From NCBI GenBank assembly GCA_011317545.1, contig WUJK01000004.1, positions 682,001 to 746,000 on the forward strand: a DNA stretch of 64,000 nucleotides, given 5' to 3'. Shown piece after piece: positions 32,169 through 43,538 of this stretch. The position numbers and the translations under genes were made by a program. Every line of letters begins with the position of its first letter. Position 1 is the stretch's first letter. The DNA is from Coniella vitis. Lineage: Eukaryota; Ascomycota; Sordariomycetes; Diaporthales; Schizoparmaceae. Below the pieces are notes generated by a model, which saw nothing but the letters and a program-made list of their open reading frames with translations, was not told the origin of the DNA and did no database searches.

Positions 32169-33664
32169 CGTTGGCGTGCAAGGGGCAGGCCGAGAGGCTC
32201 GTCTTTAGTCGGTCAGTCGGAAGATGAAACTCGCGAGGACTTGGAGGAGGACAACAATGACAACCGCCGATTGACCCGATCTATGACGCCTGGTGGAAGG
32301 GAAGGATCAGTAAAGGTGACGAGGCATGGAGGGAACGGCGGCAGCATTGGCATTGCCGCGAGGGCGGTCGTGAGCGGCGCAGGGCGGACAGATGGAGTGA
32401 CGATGCAGTCGCGACAAGTGGAATGGGCGGCGATGGCGGAGGAGGATGGAAGTGGGGGTTGGTGGTCGGTCGCTGGCAGTGCTGGGTGCTTAATCGATAG
32501 GGGAAGAGACAACTCGGTAGGGAGGGCTCGCTGGCTGAATAGTGGAGCTAGGTGCCAGTTGCACCAGTGCACCAGTGCGCCAAGAATAGAACCAGCAGTG
32601 GCAGGGCGGTTGACCGGCTGGGGGGCTGACTGGCTGAATGCTGTGATGGTACTGGAGTTGCTGGGCTTACTTAAACTTGGCAGCTGAGCCTGTGAGTCTG
32701 GACCTGGACCTGGACCTGGACTTGATCGACTGATACACCGCTGAAATTGGCCTGCCACACCGCAGCCCGTCTTTGCCCGTGGACTGCACCTGTGATGAAA
32801 GAAGAGAACAGATATATAGACACTGCCACACTGCGAACAACTGCTAAGAAGGGGCCCTGCAGAAAGTGGTGGGGCGGTCAACGTGTCGCGTCGCGGTCTG
32901 AGCAGGTTGGCTTTACTATGATAGAGTACATGTGCTACATGACCCAGGCTCACAGGGCTGACGTGCCGTAGGGTTAGGGTATTGGGTGGTCGGACGGCAG
33001 ACAGAATTACTCTCCATCTGTTTTATTCTTCTCTGTCTACAATATCCTTAGCAGGGCTGGTTGAAGCACAGAGACCCGGTTGACTTTGTTTTGGAAATCA
33101 AAACTCGGGCGTGTGAGACCTGGCACGATTGAGGAGATCATTGCTATGTGGAGCGGCGGCCAGTTGACAATGCCCAGCGTGACGTCGATAGGCTCAGGTA
33201 CAGCCGGGTCCAAGAAGCTACTACTATGTACTATGTACCATAGCAGTACTAGGGTACAGGTACTTAAGTACTTCGTTCGGCACCTCGGCCGGGCCAAGAA
33301 CTCTCATATCTGTTGATATCGAGGGCCACGGCACCCATACTAAGACAACCTACAACTCACCTTTCCCCGTCTACCCGCAACGAGGCCTGTGAACAAGTCC
33401 ACACCACTATTGAGTCCAAGAATCAGAAGTACTCTACAACAACACCATTTGAATCAGAGGGACGTCCCTTTCCACTCATTTGATAGCGATCAATCACGAG
33501 ACGGACGTCGAATACGTCAACACCACGTCAACCGTCTTGAAAATTGAACTCAGGCTCGGACTCGACCACATCCAGCGCGCTCTAGATGGACTATTGAGGT
33601 CGCCCCAGCATCACCGGAGGAAGGCTCTCCAGACTCGGTCGTGCCGACTCACTATACCGCCATC
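32169..33664. other. Divergent promoter region between PAN3 and the UBX gene
   Basis: There are about 1.5 kb between divergent start codons. It includes four GGACCT units (32700-32724), a TTAGGG-like pair (TAGGGTTAGGG at about 32970-32980) and a cluster of overlapping TACTATGTAC/GTAC palindromes at 33222-33275. No gene is supported. Confidence 0.5.
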
Positions 33665-35294
33665 ATGGCCAGCGAGGCCGAGTTCGACCTGGCACAGCTG
33701 TCTCCAAGCCAACAAGAAGCTCTCCAGCAGTACATTCAGTTCACCAACCAAGATCCCAAAGATGCCGTCCCCTTACTCGAGAGATCACAGTGGAATGTTC
33801 AGGTATTGCAACGCCTCCGCATCCGAACTAGCCACCCCTTGTGCGAGTTTGTATGGCTGACCCTTTGTGTGACAGATCGCGATAACAAAGTTCTTTGATG
33901 GCGAAGGTCCCGATCCAGTGGCCGAAGCACAAGCAGAAGCCAGCGCCCCACGCCCAGCTGGCCGCCACGAAAACCTTCAAGAAAGCTTCCACGCCCCTCC
34001 GACCAGAATACCGAGAGCCCACCGAACCGAACCTGCACCGCGTGTTGTCCTTCGGCCCGCAGAAGCTTGGCGACCACCGTGGCTGGTTGGTCTCTTTTTG
34101 ATGCCTTTCCAACTAGGGTGGAAGCTCTTAACAGCGCTGTTCCGGCCAATAACCTACATACTGTCCTTTCTGCCACGTTCACTGAGACCGCGCGCCCTTT
34201 CAAGCACGATAACCCGTGGCCTGCGCAACACCAACGGTAGAAAGATGTTGTTACCGCGGGACTCAGCTGCGCGATTCAAAAGAGAATTCGAGGAAGAATA
34301 CGGTGACAATGCGCTGCCATGGTATGAAGGTGGCTTTGCTCAGGCTCAGGACTTTGCCAAGAAGGAGCTCAAGTATCTCTTGGTGGTGCTCATGTCTCCC
34401 GAACACGATGAAACAGCCGCTTTTGCACGAGAAGTGCTCCTTTCCCCCGAAGTGGCGGAATATATTAGTGACCCAGCCAACAACATTGTCCTCTGGGGCG
34501 GCAATGTGCTCGACAGCGAAGCGTACATTGTCTCAAACGAGTACAACTGCACCAAGTTCCCCTTCAGCGTGCTGATCAGCCTGACGCCCAAGGAAGGAAC
34601 AACGCGGATGGGCATCATCAAGCGACTTGTGGGTCCCATGGCCGCATCCGCTTACTTGACTGGAATCCGAGCCGCCATCGGCAAGTACGCACCAGACCTG
34701 GAAGGACTACGAGCCGAGAGGGTAGCACAGCAGACAGCAAGAAATTTGAGATCAGAGCAAGATTCGGCCTACGAACGCTCGCTTGCCAAGGATCGAGAAC
34801 GTGCAAGGCAAAAGCGCGAAGCCGAGAAAGCGGCCGCAGATGCCGAAAAGAGGGCGCAGGAGGAAGCCGAGCGGGCCGCTGAGAGGGAACGTAAGAGACA
34901 GTTGTGGAAAAGGTGGCGCGTCACGACCATTGCTCCCGAGCCAGCAGCCAGCGAGCCGGATGTGGTACGGCTTGCGCTCAAGATGCCCGAAGAAACAGGG
35001 GCTGGCAGGGTGATTCGGCGGTTTGCGGGTACTACCACGCTCGAAGAACTGTATGCCTTTGTCGAGTGCTACGATTTGCTACAAAGACCAACAGATGAGT
35101 CAGATTTGGATGAAAAATTCACCGATGGTGGGCCAGAAGACTATGAGCATGTGTATGGCTTCCGCCTCGCCAGTCTGCTGCCACGTGAGGTGTTCCAGCC
35201 AACCAAGAACAAGACATTGCGAGAGGCCATCGGCAAGTCTGGGAACTTGATTGTGGAGGACGTGGTGGATGAAGAAGAGGAGGAGGAGGCATAG
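33665..35294 (+). CDS. UBX domain protein, FAF2/UBXD8-like (ER-associated degradation)
   Basis: This protein has 518 aa in two exons (33665-33802 and 33876-35294; intron 73 nt with GCTGAC branch site). Domain order matches FAF2/UBXD8 and yeast Ubx2-type proteins. A UBA-like domain spans residues 8-52 (LSPSQQEALQQYIQFTNQDP to ITKFFDG). A hydrophobic hairpin at about 105-140 (LVGLFLMPFQLGWKLLTALF) would insert in the ER or lipid-droplet membrane. A thioredoxin-like UAS domain lies at about 165-290 (LLVVLMSPEHDETAAF), and a charged Lys/Glu/Arg/Ala coiled coil at about 305-365. A C-terminal UBX domain spans about 380-505 and would bind Cdc48/p97. The acidic C-terminal tail is EEEEEEA. The role in recruiting Cdc48 to membrane proteins follows from the family. 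Confidence 0.9.
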
Positions 35295-35752
35295 TGGCCT
35301 CTAAGTTGGACTGGGGCGGTCTTGGCTATAGCTTAGAGGGCCAGCCCAAGTGTTTGCCTAGTATGTGCCACCATAATGTCAATAGACAATTAATCAAGCT
35401 GTCAAGCAGTAAATTACCTTGAGCCGGTTGTAGCGTTTACGGTCAAGGTCCAAGTCAGGCTTGCCCGCGCCATAGAGTCAGGACGTATATCCAACCCTAT
35501 CTCTGAAATGTTCAGTGTGTGCGGCTACCATTCAAGGTTAACAACCACCGACAATATCGCCTCTCATTTAATATAGCGTTTCTAACCTCGGCTCTCAACA
35601 GTAACTGACGCTAGTAATGCAGACTGCCACACGAGCACTTACCACAAAGGCCAGCGAAGGCAGCCTCATTCATAATCTACACCGTCCCACACTCATCCAA
35701 ACTGTTCTCATTCTGACCTCTTCACCCGCCCCCCCCCCTTTTTGCCATCCTT

Positions 35753-37119
35753 CTAATCCTTGCTCGCCTCAGCAATTTCCTTCTCGGGATCCTCAATCTG
35801 GAACGCACCGCCCAGCAAAATGGCCGGCTCCTCCAAACTGTTGTGCTCATAACTCAGCGTACCCACGCCACCTGCTTCCATGAGAAAGGTAGGTCCTTCT
35901 TGGAGAGTCTTGCCGACCCAGCGCATGGCAAAAGCGCGCAGAATATGGCCGTGGCCGACGACGAGTATGTCACCTGTTCCTGGGTCGAGACAGGATTGTT
36001 GTTGTGATGATGATGACGAGTTGTTCATGTGAGGTGCTTGGTATTTGGTGCGGATTTCGGAAATCAGTCGGTCAAGGCGGGTTGTAACGTCTTGAGGGGA
36101 CCTGTGGTGATGTTAGTGGGTTGTTTGGATTGCTCTCGATTCCTTTTTATTTTGACTTCTTTTATTGATTGTAGGTGTGGAAAAGGTTTTGATGAGGCAC
36201 TCATGTTCATCTTTCGCGCTCATCGCCATAAGTTTAAGAACACCGCAAATCAAAACGAATAGAAGAGAAACTAAGGAAACGGCTAATCTACCACACTCGA
36301 AATACAAACAAAATACAAGAAAAAGAAAGAGGAAAAAAGGGGGGAGGATAAGGGAGAAGAGACAAGAAAACTTACTCTCCCCCAGGACACCCGTCTGTCC
36401 AAATATCCCAATGCTCATCCAAGCCGGCCTCCTTTCTCCGCCGCCGAATCTCAGGGCTCGTGATGCCTTCGTACTCGCCATAGTCCCATTCACGAATGTC
36501 CTCTGTGATTCGGATCCGCGCGGGACAACGACGTCCGTTCTTGTCGTTTTCATATTCCTCTTGCTGTTCGGCGGGCCCGTGGGCTTTCCAGGGGAGGGCG
36601 CCGTCTTGGAAGCCTAGGTTGAGGAGCTCGAATGTTCGTTGGGCGCGTTTGCGTGGGGATACATAGCTGTGAGGCTTTTGTGGTTAGTGGGCTTGAGGCG
36701 AAGGTAATGGCCAAGTGAGTGAGTGAGTGTAGGGACGCGGGAAAGGGATTGCGGAAGCTTCGGGTCCAAATCGAAGCGTGTCGGCGAGAATCATGAGAAG
36801 ACCCGGCTGTGAGGATCAAAGACTTTGACAGTATATAACCGCGAACAGCTCTGGATTCTGAACAAGAACTGTTTCCGCGGTTGTTATGCAATGACAGGCC
36901 GTAGATCATGACAAGAAGCAAAGCTCACAAAACCACTTACATATGAGTAAGCCGCTTGGGCACAATCAGACGGTCGTTGCCCACAAGAGCACGGCCCGTA
37001 GCACGCACACGTTTCTCACCGTTTTCCGTGAGGGGGATATCGGTGACGCCCGTATGTTGGCCGCTGAGAGACCATTCCGTTTCGCCGTGGCGGAGAATAA
37101 AGACGCGCGGTGCGGGCAT
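35753..37119 (-). CDS. SHB17: Histidine phosphatase, sedoheptulose-1,7-bisphosphatase type (SHB17-like)
   Basis: This is a phosphoglycerate-mutase-like histidine phosphatase of 272 aa (yeast Shb17 is 271). Exons are 36941-37119, 36376-36666 and 35753-36101. The catalytic RHG is in FILRHGETEW near the N-terminus, and the second His is in VVGHGHILRAFAMRW. EWDYGEYEG and SPRKRAQRT also match. Yeast Shb17 hydrolyses sedoheptulose-1,7-bisphosphate, feeding ribose synthesis from glycolytic intermediates. Other sugar-phosphate phosphatases of this fold cannot be fully excluded. Both introns are exactly 274 nt, much longer than elsewhere in the window, with GTAAGT donors and CACTAAC branch sites but unrelated sequences. 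A Ser/Gln-rich loop (NNSSSSSQQQS) sits before the last domain half. Confidence 0.88.
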
Positions 37120-38134
37120 TGTTTGGGTGTGTCGCTGATAAGTTGGCGTTGCTGGTGAGGCTTGTGGATCCGAAAAGTATGTTGCTTTATATATCTTGTG
37201 ACACTAGAGTCCCAATTGGTCTGACAAATCAAATGGATAATTCGAGGAGTGTCTCTGGGATGAAGTTCACAATAGCAGGCTTTGGAATACTCCCCAAATT
37301 CGTTGGTGCACGACGGATTGGAAAAGAGGGATTAATAGGCAGGGCTGCTGACCCACGAGTCCATCACCACCGCCCCGGCGCCGAGGCCGCCGCTTTTACT
37401 ACTGTGGCTACGTCACACAAAGTTGTCCTCCGGAGAGCTATCAACCGTTGCGACTTTGCGTTGCGCCAAAAACTTAGTGAATATTGGAAGATAGTAAACA
37501 TTACTGCAGTATAAGATCTTCTGTATCCAAGAATTTCAATGCTATCTCCTGTCAAGAGACTATTGTACGGGGACCATCAATGAGTTAGGAGATGGGGTTT
37601 TACATAAGCTGAGCTGACCCTAACCGATGGATTGCTTGCTTTGCTGTCCCCCCGCCATCCCCACAAAAAGAGTAATGGTGATTCCTCGATGCTTGCATCT
37701 ACCATGCAGAGTTGTCAGTCAAAAAGGTGCCAAACTGCTCGTAGAAACACTTGCTACATGAACAGTTTACAGGGAGACTTGGCACGGGTGTCACGTTTTT
37801 TCAAGGTTGTTTCAGGGGGGCTTTTCTTTTTACCATCCCCAACACTTGAGACGTGCCCGTTTGGTCGGAATGACTTGAGACGATTTAAAGCGAGCTGCTG
37901 GGCGACTCCAGAGCTGTTTCTCGAAATAGCGGAAACAGAGTGGATGGAGCTGTTGGTTTCTTTTTGCAAGTCTCGATTCTTGATAAGTCAATGCCATACT
38001 CCAGTCATCTTGCTGTTCATCTTCCTTTTCATTTACTCGACTGTCGAGTGGAAAGAGAAAAGTATCCTTACTAAGTACTTCTAGTACAGCCAACAGGAAC
38101 AATCCCCAAGCAGCAATAGTTGTCATTGGTCGAC
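37120..38134. other. Intergenic, no supported gene
   Basis: This is promoter side for the SHB17-like gene and the small Ser-rich gene. Frames here lack domains or splice support. Confidence 0.45.
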
Positions 38135-38530
38135 ATGTCAAGCACCAGCCCTGCCACAACGCCTGCCAAGGGCTTACTAAGAATCTTATCGGTATCACTG
38201 CCACCACGGCGACCAGCCCAACCCCACTCTTCTGAAATCGAGCTGGATCTGCTGCAGCCATCCACCACATCTCGATTCTTCCCAAACAACAACAACAACA
38301 ACAACAACACCTCGTCCACGCTACATTCCCCACGACTGTCTTGGCCGGTCCACGCCATTGAGCAACGCAGAAGACACTCCCGATCCAGCAGCATAGTATC
38401 CGACACATCAACCATTTCAGTCACCACCACGAGTTCTGGATCAAAACCACGCCCTTCAAGGTCCCCCAAAGAACCGACATCGAGGCGAGAAGTCGAGGCT
38501 CAGGACACTTGGAAGGGCTTCTGGCTTTGA
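38135..38530 (+). CDS. Small Ser/Pro/Arg-rich protein ending DTWKGFWL, 131 aa
   Basis: This single exon starts at the ATG at 38135. The protein is Ser/Thr/Pro-rich and basic, has a run of eight Asn encoded by an AAC microsatellite (38285-38308), and two serine-arginine patches (RRRHSRSSSIVSDTS). It ends with the hydrophobic motif DTWKGFWL. Such short, disordered proteins with an aromatic C-terminal motif are seen in related fungi, but I know no function. Phosphorylation by basophilic kinases is likely from RRxS sites. It reads in the same direction as the next gene, 154 bp away. Confidence 0.55.
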   Translation: MSSTSPATTPAKGLLRILSVSLPPRRPAQPHSSEIELDLLQPSTTSRFFPNNNNNNNNTSSTLHSPRLSWPVHAIEQRRRHSRSSSIVSDTSTISVTTTSSGSKPRPSRSPKEPTSRREVEAQDTWKGFWL

Positions 38531-38684
38531 GAGGCCGCGAACCAACGAAGGCAAAAGGAAAACAAGCAATTACACAAAAGAAAGAGCAAGGGGTAGTAGC
38601 AAAGAAGATTCCGAGGACGGAACCGCCAGGAAAGGATCGAAGAAAAAGTCACTCCCTAGTTCGCACAGTTTTGACACACACAAA

Positions 38685-39140
38685 ATGCCCGCAATGATCT
38701 CCCGAAGTCTTCGACGCGCCCCCCATCCAGTAAGGACCGCCCTTCGAAAGCCTAGCGCAGCACGCCTTTTGTCTACCAATCCCAAACCCCGTAACGTCCG
38801 ACCGCTACGCCACACACCAGCCAATACACCAGCGCCATCCTCCCCAGCAACCAGATATCAGACCTTCCGTCGCGTCGTCCTCACCGGTGCTGTTGCCCTT
38901 GTCACTGCCGTGGGCGCCATCACGGGCGCAAGGCTCAAGTCCGACAGCGACGCCACGAAGCAGGTCCACAAGGTGCAAGAAACGACACTTGATGAGCGTA
39001 TTGAGATACTTGAGGACAGACGCGCACGGCTAGTAACTGCCAAGATTCCAATTGAGAGAAAGTTGACGGATTTGCAAGCGCGCATGGCTGAGAAGAGGAG
39101 GAGGGAGGCGGAGCATGAATCCCAAGGGCGAGGCCAGTGA
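38685..39140 (+). CDS. Putative mitochondrial membrane protein with coiled coil, 151 aa
   Basis: The N-terminus is Arg/Ser/Ala-rich without acidic residues (MPAMISRSLRRAPHPVRTAL), a typical mitochondrial targeting sequence, with a likely processing region near ARLLSTNP. One hydrophobic segment (VVLTGAVALVTAVGAITGA, about residues 64-82) is followed by a charged coiled coil (LDERIEILEDRRARLVTAK). The topology suggests a single-pass inner-membrane protein with a soluble helical tail. The family was not recognised. It may instead start at the second ATG (MISRS). Confidence 0.65.
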   Translation: MPAMISRSLRRAPHPVRTALRKPSAARLLSTNPKPRNVRPLRHTPANTPAPSSPATRYQTFRRVVLTGAVALVTAVGAITGARLKSDSDATKQVHKVQETTLDERIEILEDRRARLVTAKIPIERKLTDLQARMAEKRRREAEHESQGRGQ

Positions 39141-41303
39141 TGGATGGAATGTGAAGCAGGGAATTTCCACGCAAATATGACAATGACCCGTTAAAGGGAG
39201 TCAGAGGATCCATTGTGTCGCTCAAAATTCATGCATACCAGACAAGGTCTCTTCAGCGTTGGCGGCTGCGCAGCATAATGCGACCCTGGACATCACGCTG
39301 CGTACCAGAGAAGCCACACGCATCTTGCACAGCGTCGACTCGGTCAACATGCTGTTGCTAATCAGCGATCCAGCGCCCATTGTCAAATCGATGAGACTCA
39401 TGCGCAACGAACCGGGTCAGCGGGAATGCCTCAGGACCAGAATTAGACCCCCGTTTCAGTGTACGCTACCGAGTCGTCAAAAGCCACCGCCCTGAGCTTC
39501 GCATGAGCGCGAACAAGGCAGCGAAGGCAGCAGCCAAGCGATGCAGGCCTAGGAATGGACCTACTTGGGTCATATACGCCACCCGGCTGGAATTTTTCTT
39601 CTCATGCTGTCAAAGTAAACGAGAACCGACTTTTGCGCCAAAATTGGGACAACGACGTCATAGCTTGAGAGCCTCAATTCAAGCGGACCGTATGGCTCTA
39701 TTCCCAGGGCAAAAGGGAGGTCTCCACGCCCAATGTGGCGTCTCCACGGAACCAAAAGGGATTGCCAATGGATTTGTACTTGAGTTTGAGCTAGCCCAGC
39801 TCAGGGAAAGCACGACTCAAACGCATTCGGCACGGTTGAGTGTCCTCGGAAATACACGTCGGTCAGAGACAGCAAAACAGGAGTTGCCAGGACACGGCGG
39901 AGTAATGAAAGGTCAAAGGATGAAGAAGGATGAAGTTTCTATCTTGAACAGCGAATTCTAGTCTTCTGTTGTGTGCTGTTACTGCTACATGGTATAGTAA
40001 TTCTACCCATCCGTGTATAGACGCTCACGCATCATGTACGTCATGAAGATGAAATTCACCGAGATCCAGAGATGGAAATGGGAGGGGGGAAAACACCGTT
40101 AAAAACATAACAAATACACCGAAAATAAAACAATTCCCTAGAACAAAATTTCCTCTCATCCACACACATCAGACAAACAAGTACCTACTAGCTGCGCCTT
40201 GGCCAACCCTCATCTTCAAACCATCAAACCCATGTAAAAGCCACGCGGATATGCAGTCTATGTATAACGCGAAGCACGAAGCACATACGAACCACTGGTT
40301 GAGTATTATTCCGAACAAGACAAAGAACCTTGTCGTAAATCAAATCACAAGGTTACACACACAAGCACATACAAATAATATATGCCATATATCAACAACC
40401 CTAATTCGGAGCAGTTGTCCGCGTGTAGTCAGAGTCTGTCCTGTTGATATGGGCCACGATGTTATCATGGTGTGTGTGTGAGGGACGGGGGGAGAGAGAG
40501 AGAGGTTACAACCAAGTCACCCATAATCCACTACAAATGCACATTTCAAAAACAGACATATTCAGCGAGCTTCTGTTCAAAGGCAAAATATATCAAATCG
40601 CCATACCATACCATTGACTTGTGGTACTCATTAATAAAAAGAAAGTGTAAGTACTAGTTTTTGCGGCTGTACAAAAACAACCCTGCGCATGCTGCCTCTG
40701 CCATACATGCCATGCTATGCCATGCCATGAAAAGATAGGAAACCCCCGATGCAGTGACGCCGTAAAACGCAGCCAGCCAGAGAACCCCGCCCTTTCTTAT
40801 TCTTTTGCTTTCATCCATCCTGGCAAAGATGCCTCGTCAACACGAGAAATTTTGAATAGGATTAGGTAAAAAGGTTTCGGCCTTCTCATCATTGTAATAT
40901 TTCCCACCCAGATTCCTTCATCCAGACCAGCCGGTTTGTAATTTTCCTTTGCTCTAACCCTTGTATCGACAGCCGGTTTTTGTCATCTAGGAAGCATCTC
41001 CATGTTGATCCCCTTGCCCTGAATCTAAAGGCGCAATATTTATAACATGTAAGGTAAAAGCCGAGGGCATATTTTGATGGAGAAGACGCGGGTTTCAACG
41101 CCTCATCGTGACAGTGTAGTCTCGTTGTCTTTGACTGTATGGTATGCCCAAAATAAAAATTCTAGTTGAGAAGGTCTGATGCGCCCGCTCGCAGTTGCAT
41201 TCGAAGAATTAAAATGGTGTAAAACTTGAAAATATTTGTGTTGTGATCGGGGGGGGGGGGGCTTTCGAGGCAGCAATAGAAATGTGCGCAAATATTGCTC
41301 CCT
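39141..41303. other. Intergenic between two convergent genes
   Basis: No confident gene. A plus-strand stretch at 39250-39490 (ATLDITLRTREATRILH) is open and coding-like, but no start or splice partner was found. The right part is AT-richer, with a G run at about 41249-41260, and is probably SEC2 3' untranslated region. Confidence 0.35.
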
Positions 41304-43538
41304 CTACGAGAGGTCCGGAATGTTCAAGGAGATGATCTTGTTCGATTGGTAGGACTTTGGTGTGAGTGATTGGGTAGACAGTCGGTTGTTGCGACTTGGT
41401 GATGGCGTCCGTGGTGGAGTGGGGACGTGCTTGGTGATTTGTACTTGGAACTCATCCTCGTGCACTTCGTTTCCTTCCACACTTGTTGCTGCTTCAACAA
41501 CATCAACAGACGGTTTGACGTCAGCAGGCGCTTGTAGCTCCTGTGTCAATGCAGAGATAGTAGCCGAAGAGGCTGCAGGTGTCAATTCTTCCGAAGGAGT
41601 GGCAAATTCGTCAACAAGTTCCTCCTCAGAAATGGCAGGAACGCCTTCAATCTGCCCGTCTGTCTCGTCGATGACGGAATCGTTTGCCATTTCGGGCGAA
41701 CGAGCTCCCTCATCCCGGCTTGGACGCGGGCTCTTGTCGGTGACGCTATGCGATTGGCCGTGGAAGCCGTGCATAATGGGACGAACCCCACCACCTATGC
41801 GAGCCCAAAACATGTTTTCGCGCAGTCGCACGCTCTCCTCCCAAGCAGCCTTTTCCGAGTCATCGTCATCTGTGCGCCAATGACCATCCTTGACAATTCT
41901 CAGGAATCCGAGAAAGTCGCACGTGGCACGCACACGATTGAGACAGTACTTGCACAAGGGGTACCGCTGCGAAGAGCTGTTTTCGCTTGTTCGGAACCGG
42001 TAGCGGCGGAGGTATTGGTCGTCCTTGCGGTTTTCCCCACAAAGAGAGCACGGGTAGAACTGCGGCTTGGAGAGCAGTGCATATGTTCCAGTCGTGGGGA
42101 CTGGCTCGACGACGAGCGAGCCCTCTGACATGGCCGTGATGACTGAACGGCGGGCGAGCCAAGACAGACCAGGAGCAATGTCCAACCTCAGTGTTGGCTC
42201 AACATCTTCGGCCAGAACGCGCTTGTAGAACTTGGTTTCTTTGAGTGGTGGAATGGGCACCATTTGTGTGCCGCCATTGTAGCTCGAGGCTGGTGTGTTG
42301 GGTGGCTGGGGAGAGTAGGTGGAGGAAGCTGCTGGGGATCCGACCGAGGACAAGGAAGCCGTGGAGGCGCTTGAGGGAATGCCGATAGACGCGATGCTGG
42401 CAGTTGATCCCATCAGGCCCAAGCCCAGGGTCGAAACAGTACCAGAGGGCGGCCTGCTGCTGACCCTTCTCGATGTTTCGCACAAATTGGCAAAATCTTG
42501 GTATGCGCTGATGTCGCTGCGCAAGACCGGCTGCAAAAGGTGGGTGAAGCTTGTGGGGTACGAGGGGGCAACCAAGTCGGAGAGGCCAGACTGCGAGCCA
42601 ATGTCTGAGGTAGGCGTGTCGACGTCACGGGTGTCGAACTTGCTGTAGCCGGGTGACGATGGTGTGGTAGTAGCCGTCTGGTCGTCTCTGTCGGCATTCA
42701 TTTGTTCCATGACATGCTTCAACTCAATAAGCTGCTCTTGTTGGGACTTGAGCAGGCCTTCTGTGTCGGCCAGCTGTGCCCTGAGCAAATCATTCTTGCG
42801 ATGCACAACATCCTGTTCCCTACGAGACTCCTCCTTGGCGGAAATGACCATGTTGTTTGCCTCTTCAAACAGTTCGGTTGTCAAATTTTCCAACTCTTGT
42901 TCGATTCGCTTCTTTTCTTGTTCTGCGTCAAGTCGCAATTTCTTTTCTTGGGCGATCCTGGATAGTAGGTTAGCCTTTTCAGCCTCAGCCGACTTGCGCC
43001 GTATCCAGATATCGCCAACCAACATTTCTCTTTGCTTGTCGAGCTGGATCTCCATGTTGCGGATCTGCTCGCGCGCTCGCTCGAGCTCGGCCCGCGCATC
43101 GGACAATTCATCGTCTAGAGCTGTCTGGTGGTTGATGGCCTGAACAAGCTTGGTGCTCAGCATGGCGACTTCATCGCTGAGTTCGGGATGTTGCTGGTGG
43201 GTCGGAGAACTGTCCATCTCGGATGGTGTGGCAGATCTGTCGCGGGGGTCGGGTATGGTGGTCATGTCGATGCTCTCATCGGAGACTTCGGCTGCGCTGG
43301 CAGAACGTTGCTTGATAGTGAAGGAGGAGAATTCGGGAGGTGTGCTCGAACTTTGAGTGTTTGATCGCGGTTTACCAGACACAGAGAGCGACCTAGGGAC
43401 CACGTCTGGTGGGACGGCGATTGACTGAGAACGGAGACGGCTCATTTGTGGTGAGGGGGTAGAAGAGGAGGAGGAGGGGGGAGAGGCCGCAAATGGGATG
43501 GGGCCCGGGTACTGCGACCATCCCGAGGCCATGCTCAT
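41304..43538 (-). CDS. SEC2: Rab guanine nucleotide exchange factor SEC2
   Basis: This is the exchange factor for the Sec4/Rab8 GTPase on post-Golgi secretory vesicles, so it acts in polarised growth. The protein has 744 aa from the ATG at 43538. The Sec2 coiled coil spans about residues 125-230 (DELSDARAELERAREQIR through LTTELFEEANNMV, the hallmark Rab-binding segment). After a Ser/Pro/Thr-rich linker, a region like the Rabin8 C-terminal domain follows. It has CSLC and CKYC pairs that may bind metal, and TCDFLGFLRIVKDGHW. The C-terminus is acidic and then Ser/Pro-rich. The frame stays open to 43655, but the added residues look like leader or intron. Position 43538 lies just after a possible acceptor, so an upstream exon cannot be excluded. 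Confidence 0.85.
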   Translation of the reverse strand: MSMASGWSQYPGPIPFAASPPSSSSSTPSPQMSRLRSQSIAVPPDVVPRSLSVSGKPRSNTQSSSTPPEFSSFTIKQRSASAAEVSDESIDMTTIPDPRDRSATPSEMDSSPTHQQHPELSDEVAMLSTKLVQAINHQTALDDELSDARAELERAREQIRNMEIQLDKQREMLVGDIWIRRKSAEAEKANLLSRIAQEKKLRLDAEQEKKRIEQELENLTTELFEEANNMVISAKEESRREQDVVHRKNDLLRAQLADTEGLLKSQQEQLIELKHVMEQMNADRDDQTATTTPSSPGYSKFDTRDVDTPTSDIGSQSGLSDLVAPSYPTSFTHLLQPVLRSDISAYQDFANLCETSRRVSSRPPSGTVSTLGLGLMGSTASIASIGIPSSASTASLSSVGSPAASSTYSPQPPNTPASSYNGGTQMVPIPPLKETKFYKRVLAEDVEPTLRLDIAPGLSWLARRSVITAMSEGSLVVEPVPTTGTYALLSKPQFYPCSLCGENRKDDQYLRRYRFRTSENSSSQRYPLCKYCLNRVRATCDFLGFLRIVKDGHWRTDDDDSEKAAWEESVRLRENMFWARIGGGVRPIMHGFHGQSHSVTDKSPRPSRDEGARSPEMANDSVIDETDGQIEGVPAISEEELVDEFATPSEELTPAASSATISALTQELQAPADVKPSVDVVEAATSVEGNEVHEDEFQVQITKHVPTPPRTPSPSRNNRLSTQSLTPKSYQSNKIISLNIPDLS

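Noticed and set aside
32049..32687. 212-codon plus-strand frame opposite the PAN3 5' end
   Set aside because: Shadow of the GC-rich PAN3 exon 1 and promoter; Arg/Gly-rich without motifs.
39503..39961. 152-codon plus-strand frame
   Set aside because: No recognisable motif, atypical composition, no splice partners.
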